Below, in pieces: positions 15,079 through 15,371 of a DNA stretch of 15,371 nucleotides. The stretch is from NCBI GenBank assembly GCA_040756715.1, contig JBFLYE010000019.1:1-15371 (forward strand), in the 5' to 3' direction. Below the pieces are notes generated by a model. The model saw only the letters and a program-made list of their open reading frames with translations. It did not search any database and was not told where the DNA came from. Each line of letters starts with the position of its first letter. The first letter of the stretch is position 1. A program made the position numbers and the translations under genes. Origin of the DNA: JBFLYE01 sp040756715 [NCBI: bacterium]. Lineage in GTDB: Bacteria > UBA9089 > UBA9088.

Positions 15079-15103
15079 AAGGCAAGTCCTGCCTTAAGTT
15101 TTT
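15079..15103 (+). terminator. Weak terminator-like hairpin
   Basis: AAGGCA, a 5-base loop and TGCCTT form a 6-bp stem (15079-15095) followed by AAGTTTTT on the plus strand. No plus-strand gene lies upstream, so its role is unclear. It may be part of the unexplained right-edge sequence. Confidence 0.25.
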
Positions 15104-15280
15104 GGCTTCATTATCAAACCTCTTAATAAAAATAATTGCCCAAGAACAAAGGGATTAAGCTTAAGAGAAGCCACCCAGGATTGCGGGAAGGTGTTCGGTA
15201 TTTGCCAAGACCGATATGATTTACCTCCGGTAGGGGGATTTAAAAATTTTCCTTGACGAAAAAAAGATGGTTGAGATAGA
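15100..15280. other. Right-edge region of unknown content
   Basis: Nothing here is a recognised gene. The plus strand is open for about 50 codons up to TGA near 15255, reading KVFGICQDRYDLPPVGGFKN near its end, but has no good start in view. The minus strand is also open for 67 codons. GC is higher than in the other intergenic stretches. It could be the 3' end of a lost gene, part of a dispersed repeat, or a structured RNA. Confidence 0.3.
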
Positions 15281-15282
15281 AT
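15253..15282 (+). promoter_or_regulatory. Possible outward promoter at the right inverted repeat
   Basis: TTGACG (15253-15258), an 18-base spacer and TAGAAT (15277-15282) point rightward into the inverted repeat and out of the window. Each box is one base from consensus. Confidence 0.4.
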
Positions 15283-15371
15283 TATAGTATCTTCCATTAC
15301 TTAGTGCAAAAATAGATAGGGTTGTGTTTATCTGTTAAAAATTCATCCACCTTTTAAGAAATTTTGAATTC
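15281..15371 (-). repeat. Right arm of the terminal inverted repeat
   Basis: The last 91 bases are the reverse complement of 39-128 apart from a single extra base. The window ends inside the TTTTGAATTC word that begins the left arm. Read inward (leftward), the arm offers TTGCAC, 17 bases and TATAAT, which could add to transcription of the flhB operon. Confidence 0.9.

Noticed and set aside
15160-15240. A riboswitch or tRNA in the right-edge region
   Set aside because: Short pairings such as TCGGT with ACCGA exist, but I could not match any known riboswitch core or a tRNA cloverleaf with its TTCGA loop.
15094-15297. A 67-codon leftward open frame as a gene
   Set aside because: Its start lies inside the inverted repeat, it has no ribosome-binding site, and the opposite strand is equally open. 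No family is recognised.
39-15371. The whole window as one giant transposon bounded by terminal inverted repeats
   Set aside because: The content is core flagellar and sensory genes with no transposase or recombinase. Two separate copies of a dispersed repeat plus an assembly break explain it better.

Overview
The window reads as a piece of an AT-rich genome from an uncultured, flagellated bacterium. Coding strands are purine-rich, arginine is written mostly AGA/AGG, and ATA isoleucine is common. A FlhF/FlhG pair and complete FlhA and FlhB secretion proteins show a flagellum, probably with FlhF/FlhG-controlled placement. Style and gene mix suggest a deep-branching candidate phylum, perhaps a thermophile. 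That is an inference; no rRNA or other taxonomic marker is present.

Left edge (1-1170). A 90-bp sequence at 39-128 recurs inverted at the far right (15281-15371). On its inner side lies the 5' stub of a DUF5618-like gene, cut exactly at the repeat edge. Next comes a two-gene DUF4258/DUF2283 module, toxin-antitoxin-like, read leftward from its own promoter and flanked by 40-bp direct repeats. A small gene-tail remnant and short AT-word repeats follow.

Centre (1171-8787). A very large FapA (DUF342) protein of about 1500 residues contains three FapA units in tandem. It is divergent from a rightward set: a protein with two helix-turn-helix-like domains, led by an excellent sigma-70-type promoter; a NifU-like gene stub cut off by a palindromic repeat; a membrane histidine kinase (HAMP-GAF-HisKA-HATPase) with no response regulator in view; and an acylphosphatase whose start overlaps the kinase stop.

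Right (8784-14988). A leftward operon reads flhB-flhA-flhF-flhG-ftsX. FlhB and FlhA form the export gate and substrate-specificity switch of the flagellar secretion system. FlhF and FlhG are the GTPase/ATPase pair that sets flagellar position and number. FtsX, usually paired with FtsE, sits last with no FtsE in view. Its stop overlaps the acylphosphatase stop tail to tail. A good promoter lies just upstream of flhB.

Unusual points: the triplicated FapA; word-repeat spacers that begin at or within a couple of bases of successive stop codons, with similar words inside the FlhF linker; two gene stubs that end exactly at or beside repeat elements; the direct-repeat-flanked DUF4258/DUF2283 cassette; and the inverted repeats at both window ends, which suggest that the assembly stops in a dispersed repeat.
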